Shown: positions 36,553 through 46,707, counted from the stretch's first letter. The stretch: DNA of 64,000 bases from Synechococcus sp. PROS-U-1 (GCF_014279755.1 NZ_CP047951.1:2294001-2358000), one strand, 5' to 3'. The notes: generated from the sequence alone by a model not told the origin. Program-made: numbers and translations.

Positions 36553-37758
36553 ATGGCGAAGCGTTCCCTGGCCAGCCTCCAAGCCGGCGACCTGAGCGGC
36601 AAACGCGTTCTCGTGCGGGTTGACTTCAACGTGCCCCTGAACGATGCCGGTGCGATCACCGACGACACCCGTATCCGTGCTGCCCTGCCCACGATCAACG
36701 ACCTGATCAGCAAGGGCGCCAAGGTGATCCTCTCTGCTCACTTCGGCCGTCCCAAGGGCCAGGTCAACGACGCCATGCGCCTGACCCCTGTGGCTGCTCG
36801 CCTGAGCGAACTGCTGAGCAAGCCCGTGACCAAGACCGACAGCTGCATCGGTCCTGATGCCGAAGCCAAGGTGGGCGCCATGGCCAACGGTGACGTTGTG
36901 CTGCTGGAAAACGTTCGCTTCTTCGCTGAGGAAGAGAAGAACGAAGCAGGCTTCGCCGAGAAACTGGCAAGCCTGGCTGACGTGTACGTGAACGACGCCT
37001 TCGGCGCCGCCCACCGTGCCCACGCCTCCACCGAAGGCGTGACCAAGTTCCTCAAGCCCTCCGTCGCCGGCTTCCTGATGGAGAAGGAGCTTCAGTACCT
37101 GCAGGGTGCTGTGGATGAGCCCAAGCGTCCCTTGGCCGCCATCGTCGGTGGCTCCAAGGTGAGCTCCAAGATCGGCGTGCTCGAGGCCCTGATCGACAAG
37201 TGCGACAAGGTGCTGATCGGCGGCGGCATGATCTTCACCTTCTACAAGGCCCGCGGCCTCGCAGTGGGCAAGAGCCTGGTGGAAGAGGACAAGCTGGAAC
37301 TGGCCAAGGAGCTGGAAGCCAAGGCCAAAGCCAAGGGCGTGCAGCTGCTGCTCCCCACCGATGTGATGCTGGCCGACAACTTCGCCCCCGACGCCAACAG
37401 TCAGATCGCTGACATCAACGCCATTCCTGATGGCTGGATGGGCCTCGACATCGGCCCCGACTCGATCAAGGTGTTCCAGGACGCCCTGGCCGACTGTCAA
37501 ACCGTGATCTGGAACGGCCCCATGGGCGTGTTCGAGTTCGACAAATTCGCGGCCGGCACCAACGCCATCGCCACCACCCTGGCAGACCTGAGCGGCAAGG
37601 GCTGCTGCACGATCATCGGCGGCGGTGACTCCGTTGCAGCTGTTGAGAAGGCAGGCCTCGCCGAGAAGATGTCTCACATCTCCACCGGTGGCGGCGCCAG
37701 CCTTGAGCTGCTGGAAGGCAAGGTTCTGCCTGGTGTGGCTGCCCTGGACGCCGCCTGA
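36553..37758 (+). CDS. pgk: Phosphoglycerate kinase
   Basis: Glycolytic and Calvin-cycle enzyme interconverting 1,3-bisphosphoglycerate and 3-phosphoglycerate. The 401 residues include [59 protein letters not shown], the nucleotide-binding WNGPMGVFE and the C-terminal [13 protein letters not shown] and [13 protein letters not shown]. Codon use is strongly biased toward a few codons, suggesting high expression. Confidence 0.99.
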   Translation: MAKRSLASLQAGDLSGKRVLVRVDFNVPLNDAGAITDDTRIRAALPTINDLISKGAKVILSAHFGRPKGQVNDAMRLTPVAARLSELLSKPVTKTDSCIGPDAEAKVGAMANGDVVLLENVRFFAEEEKNEAGFAEKLASLADVYVNDAFGAAHRAHASTEGVTKFLKPSVAGFLMEKELQYLQGAVDEPKRPLAAIVGGSKVSSKIGVLEALIDKCDKVLIGGGMIFTFYKARGLAVGKSLVEEDKLELAKELEAKAKAKGVQLLLPTDVMLADNFAPDANSQIADINAIPDGWMGLDIGPDSIKVFQDALADCQTVIWNGPMGVFEFDKFAAGTNAIATTLADLSGKGCCTIIGGGDSVAAVEKAGLAEKMSHISTGGGASLELLEGKVLPGVAALDAA

Positions 37759-37766
37759 TCAACGGT

Positions 37767-38138
37767 TCAAGCCTGGAGCTTCCGGCGCTTTGCATCGCGC
37801 TTCTTGCCGGTGCGTTCCGGAAGCCCCAGCTGATTCCGCACCTTGTTCATGTACGCCCGGTAGTCCTGCTTGAGGGATTTCCGGGTTTTTTTCATCTGCT
37901 GACGGCACTGCTTCAGCGCGTCCGCAGATGCTGCTGCATCGATGCAGCGCTGATGGCTCTGCAGCAGATCCAGACGACGCTGGTAATTGTCTTTCGACCA
38001 GGTCTTGCGGGCCTGGAACAGAGCGTTGACCTGTTCAGGCGAACGTTCCCCCCGTCCCGCCAGTGCCGATGGGGCCATCGTCATCACCGGTGCCGCCAAC
38101 ACGGCAGCCAAGGCGAGGGTGGTGGTGGAGATGCGCAT
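37767..38138 (-). CDS. Small basic exported protein
   Basis: A 123-residue protein starting at ATG 38138 because TTTLALAAVLAAPVMTMAPSALAG is a clear signal peptide; the open frame goes to 38312 but lacks support. The mature part is short, very basic and helical: RKTWSKDNYQRRLDLLQSHQ, two Cys (RCIDAAAS and LKQCRQQM) and a Lys/Arg-rich tail ending KKRDAKRRKLQ. The two Cys about 16 residues apart could form a disulfide in the periplasm. No family recognised. Confidence 0.7.
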   Translation of the reverse strand: MRISTTTLALAAVLAAPVMTMAPSALAGRGERSPEQVNALFQARKTWSKDNYQRRLDLLQSHQRCIDAAASADALKQCRQQMKKTRKSLKQDYRAYMNKVRNQLGLPERTGKKRDAKRRKLQA

Positions 38139-38210
38139 GGATAAGGCCTTCAAAGTGCATCCAATCTGGCGACATACATCGATCAGGATCTGAATGATTT
38201 CCCTTGAGTC

Positions 38211-39098
38211 ATGACCAGATATGACCTGAACCTGGGCTTTGTGGGGCTGGGGGCTCTTGGCTTGCCGATGGCGATTAATTTGCACCGTGCCGGCTTTCGG
38301 CTGCGGGTGCACACCCGCAGCCGGAGAGCCGAAACCAGGCCTGAGCTCCGAAATACACAGCGGTGTTCCAGCCCCGCCGACGCCAGCGTCGGCGTTGACG
38401 TTCTACTGCTTTGCATCAGCGACGATGCAGCCGTTGAGGACGTGCTGTTCGGACCAAACGGAGCAGCATCACAACTGACCGCCGACAGCGTGGTGCTGGA
38501 TTGCTCCACCATTGCTCCCGCCACTGCCCAACGTTGTGCTGAGCGCCTGGCACGCCAGAACGTCCACTACCTGGATGCCCCGGTTACCGGCGGCACGGAA
38601 GGTGCCAGCCGCGGCAGTCTCACCGTTCTGGTTGGAGGAGCCAAAGAGCCGCTGGAGCGTGTTCGGCCGATCCTCGAGGTGATCGGAACAGCCATCCACC
38701 ACTTCGGCGCCGTGGGGCGGGGACAGCAGGTCAAAGCGGTGAACCAAGTCCTCGTTGCTGGCAGCTATGCCGCCGTCGCTGAGGCGGTGGCGCTGGGCCA
38801 GCGTCTGGATCTTCCGATGGCACGCGTGATCGACGCCCTCAAAAGCGGTGCAGCCGGATCATGGGCCCTCGAACATCGCAGCAACGCCATGCTCGAAGGC
38901 ACGTATCCCCTCGGGTTCCGCCTCAGCCTGCATCGGAAAGATCTAGGCATCGCCCTCGATGCGGCCCGGGCCGTTCAGCTGGATCTACCCGTCACAACCC
39001 TAGTGGAACAGCTGGAACTCGATCTAATCAACGGCGGCCATGGCGATGAAGACGTGTCTGCTCTGCATCGCTGGCACGATCCGAAGGATGCGACTTAA
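38211..39098 (+). CDS. 3-hydroxyisobutyrate dehydrogenase-family oxidoreductase
   Basis: A 295-residue beta-hydroxyacid dehydrogenase. It has the Rossmann glycine-rich start LGFVGLGALGLPMAINL, CSTIAPATAQ, the substrate motif LDAPVTGGTEGASRGSL, and the catalytic Lys in VKAVNQVLVAGSYAAVAEA. The residue HTRSRR after the first beta-alpha-beta unit favours NADPH over NADH (inference). Substrate may be tartronate semialdehyde, glyoxylate or succinic semialdehyde; it cannot be decided from sequence. Confidence 0.9.
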   Translation: MTRYDLNLGFVGLGALGLPMAINLHRAGFRLRVHTRSRRAETRPELRNTQRCSSPADASVGVDVLLLCISDDAAVEDVLFGPNGAASQLTADSVVLDCSTIAPATAQRCAERLARQNVHYLDAPVTGGTEGASRGSLTVLVGGAKEPLERVRPILEVIGTAIHHFGAVGRGQQVKAVNQVLVAGSYAAVAEAVALGQRLDLPMARVIDALKSGAAGSWALEHRSNAMLEGTYPLGFRLSLHRKDLGIALDAARAVQLDLPVTTLVEQLELDLINGGHGDEDVSALHRWHDPKDAT

Positions 39099-39108
39099 TT
39101 GCTGCTGG

Positions 39109-39846
39109 TCAGTTGCTGCTGACCACCCGCACCCGTTTGGTTGCCGTCACCACCCCATCGGGATGCACCAGCATCACAGCCCAAGTCTGTGAACCAGGTT
39201 GCTGCGGGGCCTGGACACTCTTGAACAACCCACCGCCACCAAGGGGGGCCAGCGGCACATTCGGCCGAATCTGAGCCGTCAGCTGCTCATCAGTGAGGTC
39301 GATCAAGCCGCCAGCGACCAGTGCTTTACCAAGCGGCTCCTCGACCACCAGATCGACGTCATAGCGACTTCCCGTAAGCACGACATCAGGGATGACGAGG
39401 TTGACCGCCAGGGGGCGTTCACCGCTGCGCAGCAACGACTGCTGCGCCAACAGCTCCTGTTCAACCAGTTGCCCGCCCTCCAGACGAATGGCGATCTGCT
39501 CGGTGGCCTGCAGGTCATAGATCAGTCCCTCTGATTCAGCGGCACCACGCACCCGCAGGGTCAAGGTCGAACGACCATCCGCTGTCGGCGCTGCAGTCTC
39601 CACTCGCCAGGTGACCTCGGGAAAATCCTGACGAAATCGCTGATAACGCTGGGCCAAAACAGGCTGCAGGTCGACGCTGGCAACGGTCTCAAAGGCTGAT
39701 GCACTTCCGCTGTTCAACACCGTTTGCAGACGATGACTGAAGGTGTCCTCAGCACTGCCCACACGTCCAGGCTGCTCGATGGCATGGACCGGCGACAGCG
39801 CCAACGCCATGGCCGACACGAGCGTGGCTCCCAGAAAACGACGCAC
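39109..39846 (-). CDS. Exported hypothetical protein
   Basis: A 245-residue protein with a signal peptide (MRRFLGATLVSAMALALSPVHA). The mature domain is beta-rich: YQRFRQDFPEVTWRVETA, STLTLRVRGAAESEGL, LIPDVVLTGSRYDVDLVVEEP-like strands and a C-terminal TWAVMLVHPDGVVTATKRVRV. It resembles conserved cyanobacterial exported proteins of unknown function; no catalytic motif seen. Divergent from murG across about 50 nt. Confidence 0.78.
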   Translation of the reverse strand: MRRFLGATLVSAMALALSPVHAIEQPGRVGSAEDTFSHRLQTVLNSGSASAFETVASVDLQPVLAQRYQRFRQDFPEVTWRVETAAPTADGRSTLTLRVRGAAESEGLIYDLQATEQIAIRLEGGQLVEQELLAQQSLLRSGERPLAVNLVIPDVVLTGSRYDVDLVVEEPLGKALVAGGLIDLTDEQLTAQIRPNVPLAPLGGGGLFKSVQAPQQPGSQTWAVMLVHPDGVVTATKRVRVVSSN

Positions 39847-39892
39847 GGGCCGGAACGCAACAACCCAATTAAGTTAGGCCTGGTGATCGGAG

Positions 39893-40981
39893 ATGGCCGA
39901 CGCGATGACCCGGCTTCTGATCGCTGCCAGCGGCACCGGCGGCCATCTCTTCCCAGCTCTGGCTGTTGCAGAAGCCGTAGAAGACCAATGGCCCGTGCGT
40001 TGGGTGGGAGTTCCCGATCGACTCGAAACGCGCCTGGTGCCGGAACGCTTTGGTTTGGTGTGCGTGAACGCCGGCGGACTGCAGGGACGTGGACTCACCA
40101 AGCTGCTGCAGCTGCTGCGCCTGTTGGTCGCCAGCGTCAGCGTTCGGCGGGTGATCCGCCGGAGCGCGATCAATATCGTTTTCACCACCGGCGGCTACAT
40201 CGCCGCTCCCGCGATCCTTGGGGCGCGCTGGTGCGGCATTCCTGTGGTGCTGCATGAATCCAATGCCATCCCTGGTCGCGTCACCCGATTGCTGGGTCGC
40301 TTCTGCAGCGCTGTGGCCGTTGGTCTCCCGGCTGCTGCCGCACGGATCCCCGGCAGCCAGCCAGTGCTGACGGGCACGCCGGTGCGTTCGAGCTTCCTCG
40401 CGGAGCAACCCCTGCCAACTTGGGTGCCCTCCGGCGAAGGCCCGCTGCTGGTGGTGATGGGCGGCAGTCAGGGCGCCGTCGGTCTCAACCGCATGGTGCG
40501 AGCCGTTCTACCGACCCTGCTGGGACAGGGCTGCCGGGTGGTGCACCTCACCGGCGACAACGATCCCGACATCCAGCAGCTGCAGCACCCACAGCTGGTG
40601 GAACGCTGCTTCAGCGATGAAATTCCCGGGCTGTTGCAACATGCCGACCTGGCCATCAGCCGCGCAGGAGCCGGCAGCCTCAGTGAATTGGCGGTTTGCG
40701 GAACTCCCAGCGTGCTGGTGCCGTTTCCGCAGGCGGCAGACCGGCACCAGGAGGCCAATGCCGCCTGTGCCGCATCCCTCGGTGCTGCCGTAATCGTGCA
40801 TCAGCACGATCCTGATCAGCCCATGTTGTTGAACACCGTTCAACGGCTCCTGGGAGCAAAGCTGGGGCACACGACTGCTGAATCCGATCCACTCATCCAG
40901 ATGCGTGAGGGCATGAATGCCTTGGCGGAGCGTGATGCAGAGGGTCAACTGGCCGCGTTGCTTCAGACCTTGGTGGACTGA
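39893..40981 (+). CDS. murG: UDP-GlcNAc:lipid I N-acetylglucosaminyltransferase
   Basis: MurG makes lipid II at the inner face of the plasma membrane. The 362 residues have the GT28 N-terminal loop [48 protein letters not shown] split by normal spacing, the C-terminal [13 protein letters not shown] and the donor-binding [28 protein letters not shown] 39893 or 39905 may be the start. Overlaps the convergent aminotransferase gene by 19 nt. Confidence 0.96.
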   Translation: MADAMTRLLIAASGTGGHLFPALAVAEAVEDQWPVRWVGVPDRLETRLVPERFGLVCVNAGGLQGRGLTKLLQLLRLLVASVSVRRVIRRSAINIVFTTGGYIAAPAILGARWCGIPVVLHESNAIPGRVTRLLGRFCSAVAVGLPAAAARIPGSQPVLTGTPVRSSFLAEQPLPTWVPSGEGPLLVVMGGSQGAVGLNRMVRAVLPTLLGQGCRVVHLTGDNDPDIQQLQHPQLVERCFSDEIPGLLQHADLAISRAGAGSLSELAVCGTPSVLVPFPQAADRHQEANAACAASLGAAVIVHQHDPDQPMLLNTVQRLLGAKLGHTTAESDPLIQMREGMNALAERDAEGQLAALLQTLVD

Positions 40982-42030
40982 AGCCGCTGCAGAGCTCCAA
41001 CGATCCGACGGTTGTTGGCGCGGGTCTGCAGACCGATTCGCAACCAGGACTCACCCAGCCCCTCAAAGCTGCGGCAGTCGCGCAGCAGGATGCGATAGCT
41101 CCTTTCCAGGGCTTCCCGCAGCGGAACCAGCGAACCCACACCGGAGATCAGCAGGAAATTGGCGCTGGAGGGCATGGGGCACAGGCCGGGGACGCTGGCC
41201 AGGTGGCGTTGCATCCAGGCCCCTTCGGTCGCCGTCCAATGCTGCACCCGGCGGCACCAACGCTGATACCGCCGCCGTGGCACCAACAGCTGCTCAGTCA
41301 GCGCTGCAGCGATGCCATTCACCGGCCAGGGGTCGCGCCACCCCGACCAGCGCTTCAGGCGATCCGGGTGCGCAACGGCGTACCCAATGCGTAAACCCGC
41401 CACCCCAAACAACTTGGTAAGACTGCGAATCACCACCAGGTTGGGGTGGTGCTCAACCAGCGGAATCATCGATTGCTGCTCCCCCTCAGACACCAAAGGC
41501 AGGAAGGCCTCATCGCAGATGACCAAGTCATGGGAGGCCAGCAGAGGCTCCAACGACGCACGGCTCCACAGTTGTCCTGTGGGGTTGTGGGGATTGCAGA
41601 TCCAGGCCACCGACGCCTGCAAGGGGGGATGCGCCAGAGGGCCGGGGTGATCCCAACGCAAGACCAAAGGAACGTCGATCCAGGGGGCGTTCCAGCACGC
41701 CAGAGCCCTCCTGTAGTCAGCAAACCCAGGCGCCAGCAGTCCACTGACGCCCGCAGTCGCAGCGTCGCGCGCCGCCCAAGTGAACAACTCTGCCGCCCCG
41801 TTCCCAGGCAACACCGCTTCAGGGTCGAGGCCGTGCAGGCCGGCCATCACTCGGCGCAGGGAGATCTGACCCCGATCGGGATAGTCGCGGATGGCAGAGA
41901 GGGAGATGCGGGAGCAGCGCGGACTCCAGGGGGCCAGAGAGGCACTGGCATCCAGCAGCTGGGATGGCCGACAGTTCAACCTTGCCGCGACTGCTTCGCG
42001 GTTGCCGCCATGGCGCAGGTCGACGCCCAT
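40963..42030 (-). CDS. CobD/CobC-type threonine-phosphate decarboxylase-like PLP enzyme
   Basis: A 355-residue aminotransferase-fold protein. The start [14 protein letters not shown] followed by [13 protein letters not shown] is the pattern of CobD/CobC, which makes aminopropanol phosphate for cobalamin; the core has [19 protein letters not shown] and the PLP Lys motif [16 protein letters not shown]. Marine Synechococcus make a cobamide (pseudocobalamin), consistent with this, but a HisC-like role cannot be excluded. No cob genes are adjacent. Confidence 0.8.
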   Translation of the reverse strand: MGVDLRHGGNREAVAARLNCRPSQLLDASASLAPWSPRCSRISLSAIRDYPDRGQISLRRVMAGLHGLDPEAVLPGNGAAELFTWAARDAATAGVSGLLAPGFADYRRALACWNAPWIDVPLVLRWDHPGPLAHPPLQASVAWICNPHNPTGQLWSRASLEPLLASHDLVICDEAFLPLVSEGEQQSMIPLVEHHPNLVVIRSLTKLFGVAGLRIGYAVAHPDRLKRWSGWRDPWPVNGIAAALTEQLLVPRRRYQRWCRRVQHWTATEGAWMQRHLASVPGLCPMPSSANFLLISGVGSLVPLREALERSYRILLRDCRSFEGLGESWLRIGLQTRANNRRIVGALQRLQSTKV

Positions 42031-42079
42031 CCCGACTCCAGATAAAACGCAGAGACATCACCAGCGTGGCCCACTGCCG

Positions 42080-42865
42080 ATGCCAGCCCGAGTGCTGCTA
42101 CTCACACTGCTCCTCGCCTCGCCTCTGGCAGCACGGGCAGACGACTTGATCTTGTTGCTGCAGCAACGGAATTGCCCGGACTGTCGCCTTGCGGATGTGG
42201 ATCTTGTCCACGCCGACCTGCGGGACGCCGATCTACAGCGAGCCCAACTGCAACGCGCCAACCTCGGACAGGCGAGGCTCGATGGCGCTGACCTGCGAAA
42301 GAGCAACCTTCAATTCACCAACCTGCGGGGGGCCTCCCTGCGCGGCGCCGATCTGCGCGGCAGCACGCTCTACGGCACCGACCTGCGCCAGGCCGATCTC
42401 AGTGGCGCACGGCTCGACGACGGAGCTCTCGAACAGGCGCACTGGCAAGGAGCCCACGGCATCAACCAAGGCGTCCGCAGCCATGCTGCACTGCACAACG
42501 CCGGAGTGACAGCAGCCGAAAACGGCCAATGGAAACAGGCTGAGACCTTGTTCAGTGCCGCCATTACGGCGGAACCAAGCGAACCGCTGAGCTGGGTGGC
42601 GCGGGGGTTATGTCGGGGTGAACTGGGGAACATCAACGGCGCCTCACGGGATCTGGCCCACGCCGGAGAACTGTTCGGCAATCAGGGCGACGAAGAGAAA
42701 GCCCAACAACTTCAGGAAGCCAGCCAAAAAGCCACAGCAACCATTGACAACCCAGCATCGAAGGGTGGAAATGGTGTCGGATCACGGCTCCTCAGCGGGG
42801 CGCTCTCTACCGCTCACGCCCTGGCACCCATCGCTCTGCGGGCTTTGTCTCCGATGCTGCCCTGA
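42080..42865 (+). CDS. Exported pentapeptide-repeat protein with TPR-like tail
   Basis: A 261-residue protein: signal peptide (VLLLTLLLASPLAARA), a short Cys-containing segment QQRNCPDCRLADVDL, then about 15 A(D/N)LxX pentapeptides (residues about 35-115), forming a right-handed beta-helix, then a TPR-like region (HNAGVTAAENGQWKQAETLFSAA) and a hydrophobic C-terminus. ATG 42080 is chosen to give the signal peptide. Likely periplasmic or thylakoid-lumenal; function unknown. Convergent with pilQ, stops 1 nt apart. Confidence 0.85.
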   Translation: MPARVLLLTLLLASPLAARADDLILLLQQRNCPDCRLADVDLVHADLRDADLQRAQLQRANLGQARLDGADLRKSNLQFTNLRGASLRGADLRGSTLYGTDLRQADLSGARLDDGALEQAHWQGAHGINQGVRSHAALHNAGVTAAENGQWKQAETLFSAAITAEPSEPLSWVARGLCRGELGNINGASRDLAHAGELFGNQGDEEKAQQLQEASQKATATIDNPASKGGNGVGSRLLSGALSTAHALAPIALRALSPMLP

Positions 42866-42866
42866 C

Positions 42867-45305
42867 CTAAAACCCGTTCTGCATCAGCTGGGTCGCTTGC
42901 TGGGTTGAGGGGCGATAGCCATAGCCAAAGACACCCCCCTGGTCGTCGTCGAGAACCCGAGGGGTGACCAGAATCACCAGCTCATCCTTGGATCGCGTCG
43001 ATTCACTGCTGCGGAACATGCTGCCAATCAGAGGCAGATCGCCCAGGATCGGCCACTTCTTCACCTCCTCAATCTGCTGCTCAGAGACCACACCTGTGAG
43101 GATCAATGTCTGACCATCTCTTAGGCGGATAGATCCAGATTGCAGATCACGCTTATTGAGATTGAAGATCTGCGCACCACCAGTTTCGGTGCCAGGGGCC
43201 TGCTGGGCTGGCACAGGAACTGAGACAGAAGGATTCACATTCATAGTGATGAATCCGTTGTCGTCAATTTTATCGACATCCACCTCAAGCGTAAGCCCAG
43301 CCGTTTCCTTTTCGTAGGTATACGTCGTCGTACCGGTATCACCATTTTCATCCCTCTCAACATTCACCACCACATCTGTGCCCGTCTCTACAGTGGCCTT
43401 CTCACCCTCTTGAACCAGCAACGTTGGCTGAGCCAATGTTTTTGCATTTCTTGCAATTATTTGTGCCTCAATGTAGGCATAGAACGAATTGCCGGGTTGA
43501 CGGTACTGCTCTGAACTGGGGACATACTTAACGCGCCCTTTGTTGTCATACACAGGCTTCAATGTTTGCTCCGCAGCCGGATTGGCATCAGGCACATAAA
43601 TCGGCTGACCATTGCTGTCGTAGACGGGCTTAAGCGTTTGGGATGCGGCGGGATCGGAGCTGGGCACATAAATCGGACGACCCATCGAATCCAGCTTCGG
43701 CACAAAAATCGGATCCCCGCCGGGCTCTTGCGGTGGAAACACGGCTTGTTCCTGAACCACGGGATTCACGACCGACTGAGACGCAACCATGGGTTGAACG
43801 ACACGCTGTTGCGGAACCTGCCCGTAGCTTGAGTAGGTTCCAGGAACACCGGAGACACCCTGACCATAGATTCCTGAGCCAGAAGGCCCTCCCGGCTTGT
43901 ACTGACCGAAGTTGAGATGACCCTTGCCGCTTTCACTAACAATAAAAGTATCGCCCATCCGCGCCGAAAAGCTTGCATCCACGAAACGGTCATTCGCGAG
44001 ATTCACATTCAGAATCTGCACCTTCACTGCCACCTGACGTCGACGCAGATCGAGCTGCTTGAGATAACTTTCCGCAGAGGAAATCAATTGTGGATCACCA
44101 ACCAGGGTGACGGTGCCAAGTCGCGTATCGGTTGTTCCCGTTAAACCAAGCAATGGGCCAACAGATGCGCCATAGGTTTCGACCTGCGTTGATTTCTGAG
44201 TGGTCTGACTGGTCTGATTGCTGAGCTGATTGGTACCTGCAGATGAAGCCTCGCCCGTCGTCGTCGTGATCGTATTGATGACATTCATTGATGCCCCGAG
44301 GCTGGCCAAATAGTTAGCAGCCTTATCAACTTTGACCTGATTCAAACGAAACACCTTCGACATCTGCGGCCCAAATGTCTTCGATGAAATCGCTGTACCT
44401 ACCATCAGCGTGCGGCCATCCAATTTGGCTTGCAGACCCGACGCCAAAAGCACACTGTTTAGAGCCCGATCAAAACGCTCATTTCGAAACGCCATCGTCA
44501 CCCCGACGGGAGTCGTCTTGGTCGGGTCCGACTCAGGATCGCCGACATAAACGAAGCCATACCCACCCAATCGAGCCAAAGACATCAGGGCGTCCTTGGC
44601 TGGAGCATTGTTCAAGGTCAGGGAGACCGACGGTCCTGTGGCCTGCACATAGCTGCGGTTGTTGAGCAGCATGGAGCCGACAGCGATATCCCCCAGCGGC
44701 GGTGCAGCGGCGCGGGCTCGCATGGGGGGAACCATCACAGGCTGCTGAACCCGACCCGGCCGGCTCAGATCCAGCCGCCCGGCTTGAACTGCTGTCGAAC
44801 GCATCGGCAGCGGGCGGAACGACACGATCAAGCTGGAGCCAGTGCTGTTGAGAACAGGCTGTGGCAAAACCATCCCCTCCACGGTTTTGACCGTCAATTC
44901 GAAGGACGCATCCGTTCCGGCCTTGAGTCCAACGGACAACAAGCCAAGGGACGGCATCGCAACTTCCTGCGGAACGGTCGATGCCGATGACGTCGTCCCG
45001 CGCAAACGACCGAACCAACCCGATGCCGAACTGCGCTGACTGATCAGACGTGGATTGTCTCCGAGGCCGGAGACCACCAAATCGACGCGGTCTCCTAACC
45101 GTCGCAGTTTCAAGGCCACCGTCGATCGGGCCACGGCGGGAGCAGAAGCCATGACAACGACGATCTCGGCACTGAGGCAGCCGAAACCAATCAGGAGAGC
45201 GAGGGGAAGCGAATGACGAAAAATTGATCTCCTCACTTCCGTTGTCGCACTCAGAAGACGTCCGGCCTGATGGTATCGATCAGAACAGGCAATCACCAGA
45301 CTCAA
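42867..45305 (-). CDS. pilQ: Type IV pilus secretin
   Basis: An outer-membrane secretin through which the pilus passes. The 812 residues have a signal peptide near residues 25-58, an AMIN-like beta domain (VALKLRRLGDRVDLVVSG), an STN-type domain (SLTLNNAPAKDALMSLARLG), NolW-like repeats (LDLRRRQVAVKVQILNV) and the secretin core (QPTLLVQEGEKATVETG, SIRLRDGQTLILTGVV, WPILGDLPLIGSMFR, ELVILVTPRVL). A 24-residue tandem repeat insert sits at about 536-606. TTG 45305 overlaps the pilO stop (TTGA); GTG 45236, which would start directly at the signal peptide, is an alternative. Confidence 0.92.
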   Translation of the reverse strand: MSLVIACSDRYHQAGRLLSATTEVRRSIFRHSLPLALLIGFGCLSAEIVVVMASAPAVARSTVALKLRRLGDRVDLVVSGLGDNPRLISQRSSASGWFGRLRGTTSSASTVPQEVAMPSLGLLSVGLKAGTDASFELTVKTVEGMVLPQPVLNSTGSSLIVSFRPLPMRSTAVQAGRLDLSRPGRVQQPVMVPPMRARAAAPPLGDIAVGSMLLNNRSYVQATGPSVSLTLNNAPAKDALMSLARLGGYGFVYVGDPESDPTKTTPVGVTMAFRNERFDRALNSVLLASGLQAKLDGRTLMVGTAISSKTFGPQMSKVFRLNQVKVDKAANYLASLGASMNVINTITTTTGEASSAGTNQLSNQTSQTTQKSTQVETYGASVGPLLGLTGTTDTRLGTVTLVGDPQLISSAESYLKQLDLRRRQVAVKVQILNVNLANDRFVDASFSARMGDTFIVSESGKGHLNFGQYKPGGPSGSGIYGQGVSGVPGTYSSYGQVPQQRVVQPMVASQSVVNPVVQEQAVFPPQEPGGDPIFVPKLDSMGRPIYVPSSDPAASQTLKPVYDSNGQPIYVPDANPAAEQTLKPVYDNKGRVKYVPSSEQYRQPGNSFYAYIEAQIIARNAKTLAQPTLLVQEGEKATVETGTDVVVNVERDENGDTGTTTYTYEKETAGLTLEVDVDKIDDNGFITMNVNPSVSVPVPAQQAPGTETGGAQIFNLNKRDLQSGSIRLRDGQTLILTGVVSEQQIEEVKKWPILGDLPLIGSMFRSSESTRSKDELVILVTPRVLDDDQGGVFGYGYRPSTQQATQLMQNGF

Positions 45306-46030
45306 CTGGGCGACTCTTCCTTGGAGTTGTCTGAATCCAACTTGCCTTCCGACGGCGGGTCATAAAAGCTCAGTTGAACCGTCAACTGCGTTCGCGATTC
45401 AACCGGTGGCGTGGCGCCTTCTTGATCGTTGCCCTGCACTGCTGCCTTGATCTCAAGGTCGCTGCTTTCAACCAACAGTTCCAGAGCTTCCATCCGTTGG
45501 AGAAACTCCTGTAAACCGGCGTAGGGACCGCTGACCTCCAACGCAACCGATGACTTCTGATACCCCAACACCAGCAGAGGGTCCGTCGGTTCTGTGGGCT
45601 CGTCACCCGGCTTCGACGTCGATCGAGATGATTGCCGTTGCGATGCCGAAGACGGCGTTGGCGTCTTGATCGGCTCATAGCGCTGAATGGTCACACCCGA
45701 TAACAGGGCTTGTTGGTTCAGAAGAGCCAGGAAGGTTTGCACTTTTTCCCGCCCAGCCAGCAAGCCAATCAACAACGCCTGTTGCCTCTGAGCCTGTTCG
45801 AGCGCAGAACTCTCCTTTTTCAACTGCCGCTCAACCTCTGGCAGGTTGGCTTGCAGCGTCAGCAAGGAATCACGTCGTCGCTCAAGCTCCTGGATCTCCT
45901 CCCAGGCGGGACGCAACACCAAAAGGAGCAAGGGCAAGCTGAGCAGCAGCCCAAATGCGATGGGCAAACCCACCACCACACGACCACGGGTGATCCATTG
46001 ACGACGACCCGAGGGAATCAGATTGGTCAC
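45302..46030 (-). CDS. pilO: Pilus alignment protein PilO
   Basis: A 242-residue bitopic protein: short cytoplasmic N-terminus, one membrane helix (VVVGLPIAFGLLLSLPLLLLVL), coiled coil (IQELERRRDSLLTLQANLPEVERQLKKESSALEQ region, about residues 45-85) and a periplasmic ferredoxin-like domain (SVALEVSGPYAGLQEFLQRME). This is PilO topology. A Ser/Pro-rich linker near residues 125-150 is low complexity. The start overlaps the pilN stop by 4 nt. Confidence 0.88.
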   Translation of the reverse strand: MTNLIPSGRRQWITRGRVVVGLPIAFGLLLSLPLLLLVLRPAWEEIQELERRRDSLLTLQANLPEVERQLKKESSALEQAQRQQALLIGLLAGREKVQTFLALLNQQALLSGVTIQRYEPIKTPTPSSASQRQSSRSTSKPGDEPTEPTDPLLVLGYQKSSVALEVSGPYAGLQEFLQRMEALELLVESSDLEIKAAVQGNDQEGATPPVESRTQLTVQLSFYDPPSEGKLDSDNSKEESPS

Positions 46031-46707
46031 AACCCAATACCCCGGGTCTTCAACAACTCATACCGTCGTGCCAACCCCTCCGAACCCAGCTCACGAAGCC
46101 GCTCCGGTGTGGCCCTGGCCGAAGGATCAATGGCTGATTCGAGGCTGAAATCAATCAGACCAGTGTCATTCGCCGACGCCTTCACGATCAATGTTCCGTC
46201 AACGCGCAGTTCAGCCTGGGCCTCGAGATTGAGGGCTAACGCATTAATTCGCTCGAAGGCATCCATGCCTTCTGCTTCTCCTTTGATGATCAGCTTGGAC
46301 GGAAGCGCTGCAACCGAGAGCAAGCGAACACCCTGCGGCGTCACCTCTCGCATCTGCTCCAACAGAGCTGATCCAGACCGCAAGGCCACCAGCTGGGAAG
46401 CAATCCGATTGGTTTGTTGATTCAGAGCAGCGCGCTGTTTAGCCATGGTGTTGAGCCTGGCCTCGGCATCCCCAACACGCGCCTCCACAGGAGCAAGCTC
46501 AACCACGTCCGCCTCGAGGCGTCCCTGCTGATTCTCCAAAAAAAGCATCAGCGCAAAGGGCGCCAAAATCAAACCAAGGCCAGGAAGACCCCCTTTCAAC
46601 AGCAATCGGGGGAGGGACTGATGAACAACAGGCTCTTGAGGCAAACCAAGCTCAAGCCGACGCTCCCGCAGCCAATCCGACAAGCCCAGCTGCCCCGAAG
46701 ACTTCAC
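46027..46707 (-). CDS. pilN: Pilus alignment protein PilN
   Basis: A 226-residue protein with a cytoplasmic N-terminus (SDWLRERRLELGLPQE, matching the PilM-binding segment in other PilN proteins only loosely), one membrane helix (LPGLGLILAPFALMLFL), a coiled-coil region (ARLNTMAKQRAALNQQTNRI) and a periplasmic domain containing GVRLLSVAALPSKLIIKG. GTG 46707 is chosen because it overlaps the pilM stop (GTGA); the frame is open to 46758. Confidence 0.87.
   Translation of the reverse strand: MKSSGQLGLSDWLRERRLELGLPQEPVVHQSLPRLLLKGGLPGLGLILAPFALMLFLENQQGRLEADVVELAPVEARVGDAEARLNTMAKQRAALNQQTNRIASQLVALRSGSALLEQMREVTPQGVRLLSVAALPSKLIIKGEAEGMDAFERINALALNLEAQAELRVDGTLIVKASANDTGLIDFSLESAIDPSARATPERLRELGSEGLARRYELLKTRGIGL

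Noticed and set aside
36520-37677. 385-codon minus-strand frame opposite pgk
   Set aside because: Antisense shadow of a highly biased gene; no family motif.
43557-43700. Direct repeats considered as a CRISPR array
   Set aside because: The 72-bp units are in-frame protein repeats within pilQ with diverged codons and no spacer structure.
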